Positions 7,725-17,530 of a DNA stretch of 64,000 nucleotides are shown piece by piece (within the stretch, counting starts at the first letter, position 1; each line of letters begins with the position of its first letter). The notes below the pieces were generated by a model that saw nothing but the letters and a program-made list of their open reading frames with translations, was not told the DNA's origin and ran no database searches. Made by a program: the position numbers and the translations under genes. Origin of the DNA: Cyclobacterium plantarum (GTDB lineage Bacteria > Bacteroidota > Bacteroidia > Cytophagales > Cyclobacteriaceae); NCBI RefSeq assembly GCF_011290685.1, contig NZ_JAANYN010000001.1:417325-481324 (forward strand). The letters are read 5' to 3'.

Positions 7725-9095
7725 ATGAGTAATCAATTTGCTTCGCTTTATTTATTTATTAATAAAGCAATAAATAAGGGACATAAAAGAAGCGTCAAGG
7801 CAAAAAAAAATATCCTGGCTTCTTTTATTATCAAAGGGGGTAGTATTGCGATCGGTTTGATACTTGTTCCATTGACAATTAATTATGTAAACCCAACCAG
7901 TTATGGTATCTGGCTTACACTTAGTTCCATGGTGGGTTGGTTTGGGTTTTTTGACATTGGGTTTGGTCATGGCTTAAGGAATAAATTGGCTGAAAGTATT
8001 GCAAAGGGGGAATTTGTGCTGGCAAAAAAATACGTCAGTACCACTTATGCCATTCTTAGCTTAATCATAGGTGGTGTATTGGTTTTATTTATTGGGATAA
8101 ACCCCTTTTTGAATTGGGCCAGTATCTTGAATACTTCCGAAGCTTTGGGTGATGAGCTGGGTGTTGTGGCTCTTATAGTTTTTTCCTTTTTCTGCATGCA
8201 GTTTGTGCTTAAGTTGATTACAACGGTATTGACGGCTAACCAGGAACCCGCGAAAGCTTCCCTTTTTAATTTTTTAGGGAGTTTATTTTCTCTTCTGGTC
8301 ATTTTTATCCTTACAAAAACTACAGAGGGCAATTTGATTTATTTGGGTGCCGCACTGAGTTTCACCCCTGTTTTGGTGTTGACCTGTTCCAGTATTTGGT
8401 TTTATACCCAGGATTATAAACGTTATGCACCTTCTTTTCGCCAGGTAGATTTTAGTCTGGCCAAAGATTTAATGTCTCTGGGGGCTAAGTTTTTTGTTAT
8501 TCAAATAGGGGCACTAGTTCTTTTTAGTACAAACAATGTAATCATTACCCAGCTTTTTGGTCCGGAAGAAGTGACCCCATTTAATATCGCCTTTAAACTT
8601 TTCAATATTGTCACAATGGGTTTTGGCATAGTGGTGACTCCGATGTGGAGTGCCTTCACCGATGCATACGTTAGGGAGGAGTACGACTGGATCAGGAATA
8701 CGCTTGGCAAGATGAGGAAAATCTGGTTTTTGGCCATACTTGGCTCAATAGGCATTCTATTTGCTTCACCTTTCTTATATCGGATTTGGGTTGGCGACTC
8801 CGTGGATGTTCCGTTTGAACTTTCAGTTGCCATGTGCCTATATGTAGTTGTGGCCATTTGGCAAACGATGCATGTATTCTTCCTGAATGGAATTGGTAAA
8901 ATTAAACTACAACTGTATTTGGTCACCTTTACTGCCTTAATAAACATCCCTTTGGCCATATTGTTGGGCAAATGGTTTGGTCTGGTGGGCATAACCATGA
9001 CAAGTACCTTGATATTTGGTATCATGGGTATTGTATTTTCCATTCAGACACATAAGATTTTAAATAAAACAGCAAAAAATATTTGGAACGAATGA
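7725..9095 (+). CDS. Polysaccharide flippase (Wzx-like, MOP superfamily)
   Basis: 456 residues, almost entirely hydrophobic segments (about 12 to 14 spans), starting after a basic N-terminus with the GGSIAIGLILVPLTINY helix. Such proteins flip undecaprenyl-linked repeat units across the inner membrane. It lies in the standard order after the co-polymerase and overlaps the next gene by ATGA. Family assignment is firm; substrate is not readable. Confidence 0.88.
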   Translation: MSNQFASLYLFINKAINKGHKRSVKAKKNILASFIIKGGSIAIGLILVPLTINYVNPTSYGIWLTLSSMVGWFGFFDIGFGHGLRNKLAESIAKGEFVLAKKYVSTTYAILSLIIGGVLVLFIGINPFLNWASILNTSEALGDELGVVALIVFSFFCMQFVLKLITTVLTANQEPAKASLFNFLGSLFSLLVIFILTKTTEGNLIYLGAALSFTPVLVLTCSSIWFYTQDYKRYAPSFRQVDFSLAKDLMSLGAKFFVIQIGALVLFSTNNVIITQLFGPEEVTPFNIAFKLFNIVTMGFGIVVTPMWSAFTDAYVREEYDWIRNTLGKMRKIWFLAILGSIGILFASPFLYRIWVGDSVDVPFELSVAMCLYVVVAIWQTMHVFFLNGIGKIKLQLYLVTFTALINIPLAILLGKWFGLVGITMTSTLIFGIMGIVFSIQTHKILNKTAKNIWNE

Positions 9096-9748
9096 GTTTT
9101 TTTAAACCCATATGGAATTTTATATTTAACCTTTATTTCCTAGTTAAAATTTCAGCTAAAAATGAAAAAGTTTATTGGGAGATTCTGGGAAGCAACTTGA
9201 TCAATAGCAAAATTCATCCTCAGGCCAGGATTTTTAAATACCATGTTTTAAGTTATTCCAGCGTGGATAAAGGGACCTATATTTCCTTAAATGCAAGAAT
9301 ATACAACACTACTATAGGGAAATTTTGCTCCATAGGCCCAAACCTTGTCAGTGGTTGGGGAGTTCATCCTATAGATGGTATATCCACATCTCCTGTTTTT
9401 TATTCTACCAATTGTCAGGTGGGTTTCACCTATTGTAAAAAAACCAAAGTTAAAGAGCTAATTCCTGTAACCATTGGGAATGATGTTTTTATTGGGGCCA
9501 ATGTCACGATCCTTGATGGTGTAAAAATCGGCGACGGTGCAGTTATAGGTGCAGGAGCCGTGGTGAGTAAAGACATTCCCCCTTATGCTGTTGCTGTAGG
9601 TTGCCCAATAAAAATCATCAAATACCGGTTTGATGAAAAAACAATTGACTCTTTATTAAAATCTAAATGGTGGGATGGAGATGAAGAGGTCTTGAAAAAA
9701 GTTGAAGAAATGTTTTTCGATGTTGAGAAATTTGTAAAAGAGGGTTAA
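9092..9748 (+). CDS. Hexapeptide-repeat acetyltransferase (CatB/Vat-like fold)
   Basis: 218 residues from ATG 9092, whose first bases overlap the flippase stop (ATGA). Left-handed beta-helix repeats are visible: GKFCSIGPNLV, VTIGNDVFIGANVTILDGV, KIGDGAVIGAGAVVSKDIP and YAVAVGCPIKIIKYRF. The HPIDGISTSPVFYS loop is typical of the xenobiotic-acyltransferase subfamily. In a polysaccharide locus it most likely O-acetylates a sugar of the repeat unit; drug acetylation is less likely from context. Confidence 0.85.
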   Translation: MSFFKPIWNFIFNLYFLVKISAKNEKVYWEILGSNLINSKIHPQARIFKYHVLSYSSVDKGTYISLNARIYNTTIGKFCSIGPNLVSGWGVHPIDGISTSPVFYSTNCQVGFTYCKKTKVKELIPVTIGNDVFIGANVTILDGVKIGDGAVIGAGAVVSKDIPPYAVAVGCPIKIIKYRFDEKTIDSLLKSKWWDGDEEVLKKVEEMFFDVEKFVKEG

Positions 9749-9754
9749 ACAAAT

Positions 9755-11008
9755 ATGAATAGTATCGAATATTCAGCAAATTATCAAAAATACGTAAACG
9801 AGCTTAATTTCAATTATAAGCTTTTCTGGTTTTTTGTACTCGTCTATAGCTTTAGTTCAGGTCTTGGCAGCACATTTATAAATAGCTTATTTATTGTCGA
9901 ACAGTTTTTTCAATCTTTGGCACTTATTGGATTGTTTTATGCAACTTACAATATTGTTCAATTTAAAGTTAGTAATAAATTTTTAGGCATTACTCTGGTG
10001 ATTTATTTCTTATGGGCAATTTTCATTACTTTTTACGGTTTTGAATTTACCTATAAGAATACTAAATCCGTTATTTTTGGGGGAGTGTTTAAATATTTTT
10101 TTCCAATTTTTCTCTTTTTCCCTAAAAATCTTTTTTTTTATAAAAAGCTATTCGTGGTTATTTTCTTTATGGCTATTGCTTTTATTATATTTAATTTGAT
10201 ATTTTTTGAAGAAGTTACTGCTCATTACGATTCAAATGTAAATGAAAAATTTATTTTTGAAGGATTTACAAGAAATTTTGGTATCCCTTTGGGCTTTTTA
10301 ATGTTTACTTATATATATCACAGTAAAACAAAGAATATTCTTATTCTTTTAGCGCTTCTTTTGATGCTTGGCATTTCAGCATATCGGGCAAGGAGAGCCA
10401 TAATGGTGGTATCAATGGTCTATTTCTTTATTTTTATGGTAATCGTATATATCTATGCTAACCGAAAAGTCCTAATGGTCATGATATTTGCTGTGATTTT
10501 ATTAGTGTCATCTGTTTTTGCTGGGCAGATTTATCAGGAACTCAGGTTTAGTTTTTTTGAAAAAATTGAAGAGCGTAATACAATAAATACACGGGAGGGT
10601 GTAGAAGCAGCCTTTTTTCAGGATTTTGAGCTGGAAGACTGGATCATAGGTAGAGGTATTAATGGAAAATATTGGTGTCCCAATATTGACATTAATGATA
10701 CAACTGGATACAGGACAATGATAGAAACAGACTACCTGAATATGATATTGAAAGGAGGAGGGGTTCTTCTTTTTCTAATTCTATTGATATCAATTCCTGC
10801 AGCTTTTAAAGCATTTTTTTATTCAAAAAATTTATTATCAAAAGTTGCTGGGATTTGGATAGTCCTTTGGATTTTAAGTTTATATCCTATGAACGTTTTT
10901 TTGTTTTCAGTGAATTATATTTTGTTTTGGATTTGTGTAGGTATTGGATATTCCAAGGATATGCGTTATTTATCTGATGAAACCATTAAAGAAGCATTTA
11001 AAAATTAA
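9755..11008 (+). CDS. O-antigen/capsule polymerase-like membrane protein (Wzy-like)
   Basis: 417 residues with about ten to twelve hydrophobic spans and a soluble loop around 265-325 (FFEKIEERNTINTREGVE... WIIGRGINGKYWC), the large periplasmic loop expected of Wzy/WaaL-type proteins. AYRARRAIM lies between spans. It is assigned from topology and position, since sequence identity in this family is low. It would join repeat units in the periplasm. Confidence 0.75.
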   Translation: MNSIEYSANYQKYVNELNFNYKLFWFFVLVYSFSSGLGSTFINSLFIVEQFFQSLALIGLFYATYNIVQFKVSNKFLGITLVIYFLWAIFITFYGFEFTYKNTKSVIFGGVFKYFFPIFLFFPKNLFFYKKLFVVIFFMAIAFIIFNLIFFEEVTAHYDSNVNEKFIFEGFTRNFGIPLGFLMFTYIYHSKTKNILILLALLLMLGISAYRARRAIMVVSMVYFFIFMVIVYIYANRKVLMVMIFAVILLVSSVFAGQIYQELRFSFFEKIEERNTINTREGVEAAFFQDFELEDWIIGRGINGKYWCPNIDINDTTGYRTMIETDYLNMILKGGGVLLFLILLISIPAAFKAFFYSKNLLSKVAGIWIVLWILSLYPMNVFLFSVNYILFWICVGIGYSKDMRYLSDETIKEAFKN

Positions 11009-11028
11009 TTTATTTCCAATTATTCATA

Positions 11029-12339
11029 ATGGACTTTCCAAAAATACTTATTTTGATCCAACCCTTTACCAATAACACGGGAGGGGGTATTACCCTGTCC
11101 AATTTATTTAAAGGTTGGCCTAAAAACAAACTGGCTGTGGCCAGTTTGCCAGGGTTAATTAATACCAATATAGTTACTGATATTTGCGACACCTACTATC
11201 AATTAGGAGAAAAGGAAATGACCTGGAAATTTCCTTTTAATATGATTAAAAGAAAATATACCTCAGGTTTACTTGATTTTCATAATCATTCTGTCCAAGA
11301 GATTGTTCCAAAAAAATCCAAACTGAGATCCAGGGTTCTAATCAATTATGTCGAACCTTCTCTCAAGTGGCTAGGTTTAATGGAGACTATTTACAAGCTT
11401 GACTTATCTGAGAAATTTTGCAAATGGCTGGATGAATACCAACCTGATATAATATATGCTCAAGCTCATGGAAGAAACAGGGTAAGATTTTGCTCCAGAG
11501 TAAAACAATACACCAATAAACCAATGGTTTTTCACATGATGGATGATTGGCCTGAATTTGTAAGAGGTGAAAGTATTTTTGGTAAATATTGGGAAAAGGT
11601 CGTGGACAAAGAGTTTAAAAAACTGCTTGAAGTTTCAGATTTACATTTGGGAATTAGTGAGTTAATGGAAGTGGAGTACCTCAGAAGGTATAATATTCAA
11701 TTTAAAGCTTTCCACAATCCCATAGATTTTGATTTTTGGAAAAAGGGTCAAAAATCAAATTGGCAGATAAATGGTGAATATCCTAAAATTCTATATGCAG
11801 GAAGAATGGGACTAGGCATTGAGAAATCTTTGAAACTTCTTGCAGAAGCTATTTCTATAATCAATAAAAAATCAGGCCGTTCTATTCAGTTTATTTTGCA
11901 AGTCGCTGAAAAGAAGAAATGGATGAATAAATTTAAATGTATCAAACACCGACCATTTGTTCCTTATGAGCAACTTCCTGAAAAATTTGGAGAGGCTGAT
12001 ATTTTGTACTTGCCTTATGATTTTTCGGAAAAAGCGGTTAAATTTATAAAATATTCAATGCCTACCAAAGCATCTGAGTACATGATTAGTGGGACGCCAA
12101 TTCTTATTTTTGCTCCTGGAGATACAGCTCTTGTAAATTATGCCGAAAAATATCATTGGGCCAAAGTTGTCAAAGATGAAAATATTGAGGAGTTGGTAAA
12201 TTCAGTGGAGAAATTACTTGATTGTCCAGAGGAGCGGGAACGTTATGGTAAGTCAGCAATACTTTTAGCAAAGGATAAACATGAGGCATTTAAAGTCAGA
12301 AACGATTTCAGAAAAGCATTGATTTCTGTTATAGAATAA
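11029..12339 (+). CDS. Glycosyltransferase, GT-B fold
   Basis: 436 residues, cytoplasmic. The N-terminal glycine-rich loop (NTGGGITLSNL) and a C-terminal half with ILYAGRMGLGIEKSLKLL, ILYLPYDF and MPTKASEYMISGTPILIFAPG fit the GT4-type nucleotide-sugar binding domain, with KASEYMISGTPIL in the place of the EXXXXXXXE region. It follows the polymerase by 20 bp and precedes the next transferase by 9 bp, so all are probably cotranscribed. Donor and linkage are unknown. Confidence 0.85.
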   Translation: MDFPKILILIQPFTNNTGGGITLSNLFKGWPKNKLAVASLPGLINTNIVTDICDTYYQLGEKEMTWKFPFNMIKRKYTSGLLDFHNHSVQEIVPKKSKLRSRVLINYVEPSLKWLGLMETIYKLDLSEKFCKWLDEYQPDIIYAQAHGRNRVRFCSRVKQYTNKPMVFHMMDDWPEFVRGESIFGKYWEKVVDKEFKKLLEVSDLHLGISELMEVEYLRRYNIQFKAFHNPIDFDFWKKGQKSNWQINGEYPKILYAGRMGLGIEKSLKLLAEAISIINKKSGRSIQFILQVAEKKKWMNKFKCIKHRPFVPYEQLPEKFGEADILYLPYDFSEKAVKFIKYSMPTKASEYMISGTPILIFAPGDTALVNYAEKYHWAKVVKDENIEELVNSVEKLLDCPEERERYGKSAILLAKDKHEAFKVRNDFRKALISVIE

Positions 12340-12348
12340 TAAATTATA

Positions 12349-13356
12349 ATGAAAAATATTTTTTTATATCCAAAGCATAATAAATATTATAAGTCCCCTA
12401 ATCCATATATTTTTGATTTTCACAGGGAACTTGCTAAAAGGCATAAGATTGTAAATAAAGATGCTTCAGGTTTAGGTATTCTTAACCTTTATATTTACTT
12501 TTTTTCGACCGAAATTTTTATATTTAATTGGATAGAAACCTTGCCTCAGAAGATGCTGGGACGTTTTCAAGTGGCAGGATTTGTTCTGTTTTTATGGTTT
12601 GTTCGGGTTTTCAAAAAGAAAGTTGTGTGGGTATTGCACAATAAGGGTTCTCATCATCAAAATGACAATAAGTTAGTAAAGAAAGTTTTTGATTTGATGA
12701 TGAAAAGATCAGATAGGATAATAACTCACTCAGAATCGGGTAAATCTTTCGTCATGGATGCTTATCCAGATCAGGCTAGTAAGGTAATGGTGATTATGCA
12801 CCCGATTAGGGAGTTGTTTCCGCTGCTTAATGTGCAAAAAACAACAGATTTTTTAATTTGGGGTAGTGTTTACAAATACAAGGGTATCGATAAGTTTTTA
12901 AATTTTAATTCAACTTTATCTCTAGATAAGCAATTTAAGGTAAAGATTGCAGGTAAATGTTTTGATCAGAAGTACTTGACTGAAATTGAGAGTCTTGTTA
13001 GTGAAAACATTGAATTTTATAATGAGGTTCTCGATTTTGATGAGATATATAGGATTGCCCAGGAATCCAGGTTCATTTTGTTTACTTATAATTCCGATAC
13101 TGTGATAAGTTCAGGGTCCTTAATAGATTCAATAAGAATGGGGAGTATGATTCTTGGTCCCAATCATGGCGCATTTAAGGATCTAAGTCACCTAAGTTTT
13201 GTAAATACGTATGAGGACTTTAATCAGATTCCTGCAATAATTAAAAAAATTGATCAGGCTGCATACAAGCTTGAGTCCGAAAGAAAATATTTTTATGAAG
13301 AAAATAATTGGAACAAGTTTATAGAAAAGCTTGATTTTATTCTTTTAAAACTTTAA
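12349..13356 (+). CDS. Probable glycosyltransferase, GT-B fold
   Basis: 335 residues. The N-terminal half has a membrane-associating hydrophobic stretch (about 75-90) followed by KKVVWVLHNKGSHH and RIITHSESGKSF, as in GT-B enzymes. The C-terminal half has FLIWGSVYKYKGIDKFL and a SSGSLIDSIRMGSMILGP block in the usual donor-site position. No clear EX7E motif was found, so the family is uncertain. It is the last gene of the tightly packed part of the locus. Confidence 0.7.
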   Translation: MKNIFLYPKHNKYYKSPNPYIFDFHRELAKRHKIVNKDASGLGILNLYIYFFSTEIFIFNWIETLPQKMLGRFQVAGFVLFLWFVRVFKKKVVWVLHNKGSHHQNDNKLVKKVFDLMMKRSDRIITHSESGKSFVMDAYPDQASKVMVIMHPIRELFPLLNVQKTTDFLIWGSVYKYKGIDKFLNFNSTLSLDKQFKVKIAGKCFDQKYLTEIESLVSENIEFYNEVLDFDEIYRIAQESRFILFTYNSDTVISSGSLIDSIRMGSMILGPNHGAFKDLSHLSFVNTYEDFNQIPAIIKKIDQAAYKLESERKYFYEENNWNKFIEKLDFILLKL

Positions 13357-13774
13357 TTGGATTTGATTCTTAATTGGATATTGGCTTAATGATGTTTTTA
13401 AATTGAAAAAGCAAGGTGTTATTTTTTACTATTATATGACCTAAATAATTTTTTTGTATTTATTAAATAGATAGGATTAGTTAAAGAAGTGATAAAATTT
13501 TCGCTCAATTTTTATTAATTTCCTAATTTTTAATTTATAATTTCAAAGTTTTAATAAACTTATTTATCTTTAATATTTTTCCATATATAACGTTATTTAA
13601 TGTATTCATTTTCTTTACAATATATTTTTGTAGGTATTTTATTGAACAATTAATTTACTATAAAGGTTATAAATATTTGGGTATATACTTTAAGGGCTAT
13701 TTATTGAAGCAGGAAATGTCCTGTTGATTTTTGTCACTAATTGAAGGTATTAATTAAATTATTATTAATTAATT
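13357..13774. other. AT-rich gap in the polysaccharide locus
   Basis: 418 bp of very AT-rich sequence with no gene of note on either strand. TATTTTTG at 13623-13630 fits the TAnnTTTG element, but no good -33 partner is present. A promoter for the next transferase is likely but not resolved. Confidence 0.4.
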
Positions 13775-14866
13775 ATGAGGGTTTTATTGATTAATAGTTA
13801 TTCCATGGAGAATGCTTACCAGCTTTGGAAAGAAGGGAAGAGTGGTAGTCACCATGTTTGGGGTAAGATTGAGCTTGAAAAATTCAGTCAAATTAATATG
13901 GTTATTTTTCCTCATGAAAAATTTAAATGGCTCAACAAGCTTGGAGGCTTGTTTGGGATCACTCATTTGGATCAACAAATTAGAATTTTGTTTTCATCCG
14001 CCAAATATGATATATTGTATGCTCCCTATAGTACCCAAAACACCAAATTATTGTTAGTGTTAAAACTATTTAGAATTTACCGGAAACCTATTGTTGTTAC
14101 CATACATAGTCCTTTTTTAGGTACAAACTATAATAATTCCTGGGTGAAGTGGATTTCAAAAAAATTGTTACTTACGTATGATGCAAGTATTTATTTAAGT
14201 GATAATCTAATGAAGCAGGCTATAGAAAAGCTTGGAATTCGAAGTGAAGTTTCCTCTAAAAAGATTTTTACTGCCCAATGGGGCCCTGATCGGGATTTTT
14301 ATCGTAATTTCAAAGGTAAGAATTCAATGAGTGATACGTACCTTATCAGTGCAGGACATACTTCACGTGACTATGAAACCTTGATTGAAGCCTTTAAGCA
14401 ATTGGATTATAAACTTAAAATCTTTTGTACTCCCAGATCGATTCCCATTGTGGATGAAATCCCCCATAATGTTACTATTTATCCTGAATTCATCCCTTAC
14501 AGTGAGCTAATGAATTATTATTTAAATTCAAGTGTGATACTCATACCCTTAAAATATGATTCAAGAAATGAAGGATGCCAGGGGATGACAAGTATTCAGG
14601 ATGTTGTGGCACTTGGTAAGCCAACGATCATTACAAAAAATAAAAATTTAAATCTTGATGTTGAGAAAGAAGGGTTCGGTATCTTTGTTGATATGGGTGA
14701 TGTTTCAGGTTGGGTAAATGCTGTCAAAACACTAATGAATGACAAGGCGAAAATGAAGCATATGAGTGAAAATGCAACTGCTGTATACTATAGAAAATTC
14801 AATGCAGAAATATTCGGAGCCCGATTGGAAATGGTTTTTTCAAATGTATACAATAGTTTAAAATAG
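13775..14866 (+). CDS. Glycosyltransferase, paralogue of the one at 16375
   Basis: 363 residues, GT-B-like. It opens RVLLINSYSMENAYQLW and has HTSRDYETLIEAFKQL, KIFCTPRSIP and a VVALGKPTIITKN donor-site block. Its N-terminus aligns by eye with the gene at 16375-17478 (RVLLVNSYSFDP..., both with GKIELE, KF-WLNK-G and LDQQIR), so the two are duplicates separated by the GT47-like gene. Substrate is not predictable. It stands alone between two large AT-rich gaps. Confidence 0.8.
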   Translation: MRVLLINSYSMENAYQLWKEGKSGSHHVWGKIELEKFSQINMVIFPHEKFKWLNKLGGLFGITHLDQQIRILFSSAKYDILYAPYSTQNTKLLLVLKLFRIYRKPIVVTIHSPFLGTNYNNSWVKWISKKLLLTYDASIYLSDNLMKQAIEKLGIRSEVSSKKIFTAQWGPDRDFYRNFKGKNSMSDTYLISAGHTSRDYETLIEAFKQLDYKLKIFCTPRSIPIVDEIPHNVTIYPEFIPYSELMNYYLNSSVILIPLKYDSRNEGCQGMTSIQDVVALGKPTIITKNKNLNLDVEKEGFGIFVDMGDVSGWVNAVKTLMNDKAKMKHMSENATAVYYRKFNAEIFGARLEMVFSNVYNSLK

Positions 14867-15408
14867 TGAATTGGTATTTTAAAAAGGGTCTTTTAATCTT
14901 ATATTGGATATTTAAGGAATAATAATTTATATTTGTAATGAAGTGATATTTTATATTAATATTGGATTCTAAATATGGTTTTTGCTATAAATTAACCTTT
15001 AGTTATTTAAATTGCCTGATATTTAGTTCGACTAAAAGGTTAATAGATTAGGAAATGATAGGAATCAATTTGAAAGTTAGGTTGTATTTCTATTAGTTAA
15101 AGATGATATTAAAGTTTATTATATATATATTGGAGTCATCAACGAGTAGATTATTATTACCTTATTGTAAGGTCTTATTTGAAACTCATGATAATAAATT
15201 AAGGTTTAATGAATATTATCTTCTTTTCTTCAAGAAAATTTTGATTATCTAATTTAACGTTAACAATTAATTACTGTTTTAGGTAATAGAAAAATAGGAG
15301 TGTTTTTGTATTTAAATTAATTAAGATATTGTTTATTTAATTTGGGGTTTTAACCTATTAGACCACACCATGATATGAAAATGATGTTTTAATCTAAAAA
15401 ATATTAAT
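14867..15408. other. AT-rich gap before the GT47-like gene
   Basis: 542 bp, extremely AT-rich, including a TATATATATATT run near 15120. No reading frame or recognisable element was found. It may be a decayed gene or an uncharacterised regulatory leader. Confidence 0.4.
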
Positions 15409-16371
15409 GTGAGCATTGTAAAATCAAACTCTGGTAATGAATTATTTCAGCTACCAAATGTGCATTATGAAAATAATTCTGACTATAAATTTGATGATTT
15501 AAATGAAGGTTTATTTATCATAAGAATTTTTGCTGAATTGCAAAGTTTGATGCACGACGAGTTTTTTAACTATGAATTTTTTATTTTTTCAAATCATCAA
15601 ATTGATTCCCTTCCTGAAAGTATTCATTTTAAAAGTAATAAAAAGAAGGTGTTATTTTATTTTTCTGATGAATTTGGAAAAGATCCTAGTCCTTACTCAA
15701 ATCATTATTTCGCAATTTTTAAGGCATATATCGGCGATAGTTTTGATGTTAAGAATGTTTTTCCAATTCAAATAGGATATGTAAAAGATGTTCCTAGTTT
15801 CTTACCCGTAAAGCCGATCTCAAAACGAAAATATAACATATTCTTTAGGGGTAACTTAAATAAAAATAGAATAGACCTTTATAGAAACCTTTCTCCACTT
15901 AAATTTCTGATACCTTCTAAAAATATTTTACATGCGGAACTTTATCGAAAAATTCTTTTGAGGTTAAAGGATGATTTCAGTAAATATTATGTAAATTCTA
16001 TTATTATTTTCAATAGTTCTTTCAAGTCTGGCTTTTCTACCGAAAAATACGGTAAAATACTATCCGAAAGCAAAATAGTGCTTTGTCCAAAAGGTTATGA
16101 TATGACCGAGTGCTTTAGGCATTTTGAAGCTATGAGAGCTGGCTGTGTAATTATATCCGAAAAGCTACCCAATACAGAGTTTTATAAAGGCTCACCAATT
16201 ATTGAAGTTGATAACTGGAAGGAAGGACTCTCAATTTCAAAGAAACTTTTAAATGATCCTGCTCAGTTGCAAGAAATCCAGGATAAAATGCTTGTATGGT
16301 GGGAAAATAAATGTTCGGAAAAGGCTACGGCCCTTTATGTGAAGGAAAAAATTGAATCTATTTTAAGTTGA
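15409..16371 (+). CDS. Exostosin/GT47-like glycosyltransferase
   Basis: 320 residues from GTG 15409; an ATG two bases earlier reads straight into a stop. The C-terminal half carries the exostosin-type pattern: KYNIFFRGNLNKNR, KYGKILSESKIVLCPKG, then ECFRHFEAMRAGCVIISEKL and an IIEVDNW block. Family members transfer sugars using nucleotide-sugar donors; in bacterial polysaccharide loci they act on the lipid-linked repeat unit. The stop abuts the next gene (TGA then GTGATG). The N-terminal ~120 residues resemble nothing I recognise. Codon use is notably A/T-rich. Confidence 0.7.
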   Translation: MSIVKSNSGNELFQLPNVHYENNSDYKFDDLNEGLFIIRIFAELQSLMHDEFFNYEFFIFSNHQIDSLPESIHFKSNKKKVLFYFSDEFGKDPSPYSNHYFAIFKAYIGDSFDVKNVFPIQIGYVKDVPSFLPVKPISKRKYNIFFRGNLNKNRIDLYRNLSPLKFLIPSKNILHAELYRKILLRLKDDFSKYYVNSIIIFNSSFKSGFSTEKYGKILSESKIVLCPKGYDMTECFRHFEAMRAGCVIISEKLPNTEFYKGSPIIEVDNWKEGLSISKKLLNDPAQLQEIQDKMLVWWENKCSEKATALYVKEKIESILS

Positions 16372-16374
16372 GTG

Positions 16375-17478
16375 ATGACCAAAAGTAGGAAGATAAGGGT
16401 ATTATTAGTGAATTCATATTCCTTCGATCCGATTTTTATAAACTGGCAAAATGGTGAAAACCCCAGTCATTTTTTAATGGGTAAGATTGAATTGGAGGAA
16501 TCGGGTGATTTTGTGGTTGATATATTGGAACATCAGAAATTTGTTTGGTTGAATAAGGTGGGCAATATTTTACAAATCCCCTATTTGGATCAACAAATAA
16601 GGGCCTTATTTAGGGTTAGAAATTATGATTTACTCTATTTTCCTTACCCCTTGGCAAACTGCCGATTGATTTCTCTTTTTAAATGGATTGGATTGCTTTC
16701 TACCCCTGTGGTGGTTTTGGGGCATCAGGGATTTCTTTTTTATGATGACAAAAAATCTCTCTTAGGCAAAATTTTTAAAAAGAGTTTCCAACAGTTTGAT
16801 CATTATGCTTTCTTTAGCAAACGGCTCCTTGAAAAGACAAGAGTTGATTTGGGTTTTTCAATGGACTACGCATCGAAGCACTTTCATCATGTTCATTGGG
16901 GGCCTGACCGTAAATTTTACCGGTCGCTAAACCATTCCGATTTGGAACCTTCACCTCCCTTTGCCATTAGTGCAGGAACAGTAGACCGCGATTACGATAT
17001 GTTGATCGATGCTTTTTCTCAGATCAAGCAACCATTAAAAATATTCTGTACTCCAAAGGGAGTTTCCTCCACCAAAATATTACCTGTTAATGTTACTGTG
17101 GATAATTCCTGGGTTCCCTATCCCCAATTGTTAAAGGAATACATGGCGTCCAGTTTTATTATAATTCCAATCCGTGAGGATATTAAGAATAGGGGGAATA
17201 CTTTTGGCCTTACTGTCCTTAATGATTGCATAGCTCTTGGTAAACCTGTTTTAATGACCTACCATCCCTATATTGATATAGATATTGAAAAGGAAAATAT
17301 TGGGCTTTGGGTGAGAGACAATACTGTTAAAGGATGGACCCAGGCCTTGAATAAAATGTTTGGTCTAAGTGACCAATTTCATAAAATGGGTGAGAGCGCC
17401 CGTGACCTATATTTTAAAAAGTATAATTCCGGGGTCTTTAGCAATGAATTGGCTGAAATATTTAAAAAGGCACTCTAA
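16375..17478 (+). CDS. Glycosyltransferase, paralogue of the one at 13775
   Basis: 367 residues from ATG 16375; GTG at 16372 is the alternative. It has the same architecture as the 13775 gene: RVLLVNSYSFDP, GKIELEE, WLNKVGN, YLDQQIRALF, then HWGPDRKFYR, SAGTVDRDYDMLIDAF, KIFCTPKGV and a CIALGKPVLMTYHPY donor-site block. It starts 3 bp after the GT47-like gene, so the two are translationally linked. The family is GT-B-like; donor is unknown. Confidence 0.8.
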   Translation: MTKSRKIRVLLVNSYSFDPIFINWQNGENPSHFLMGKIELEESGDFVVDILEHQKFVWLNKVGNILQIPYLDQQIRALFRVRNYDLLYFPYPLANCRLISLFKWIGLLSTPVVVLGHQGFLFYDDKKSLLGKIFKKSFQQFDHYAFFSKRLLEKTRVDLGFSMDYASKHFHHVHWGPDRKFYRSLNHSDLEPSPPFAISAGTVDRDYDMLIDAFSQIKQPLKIFCTPKGVSSTKILPVNVTVDNSWVPYPQLLKEYMASSFIIIPIREDIKNRGNTFGLTVLNDCIALGKPVLMTYHPYIDIDIEKENIGLWVRDNTVKGWTQALNKMFGLSDQFHKMGESARDLYFKKYNSGVFSNELAEIFKKAL

Positions 17479-17530
17479 ATTGCTATTATTCTATTTATCA
17501 TGAATTTACTTTAATATAATTTTATAGTAT

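Noticed and set aside
8501-9043. 180-residue antisense frame inside the flippase gene
   Set aside because: Shadow of a hydrophobic coding sequence; no start context, no family pattern.
9092-9748. Chloramphenicol or streptogramin acetyltransferase function
   Set aside because: The fold is shared, but its place between flippase and polymerase makes sugar O-acetylation more likely.
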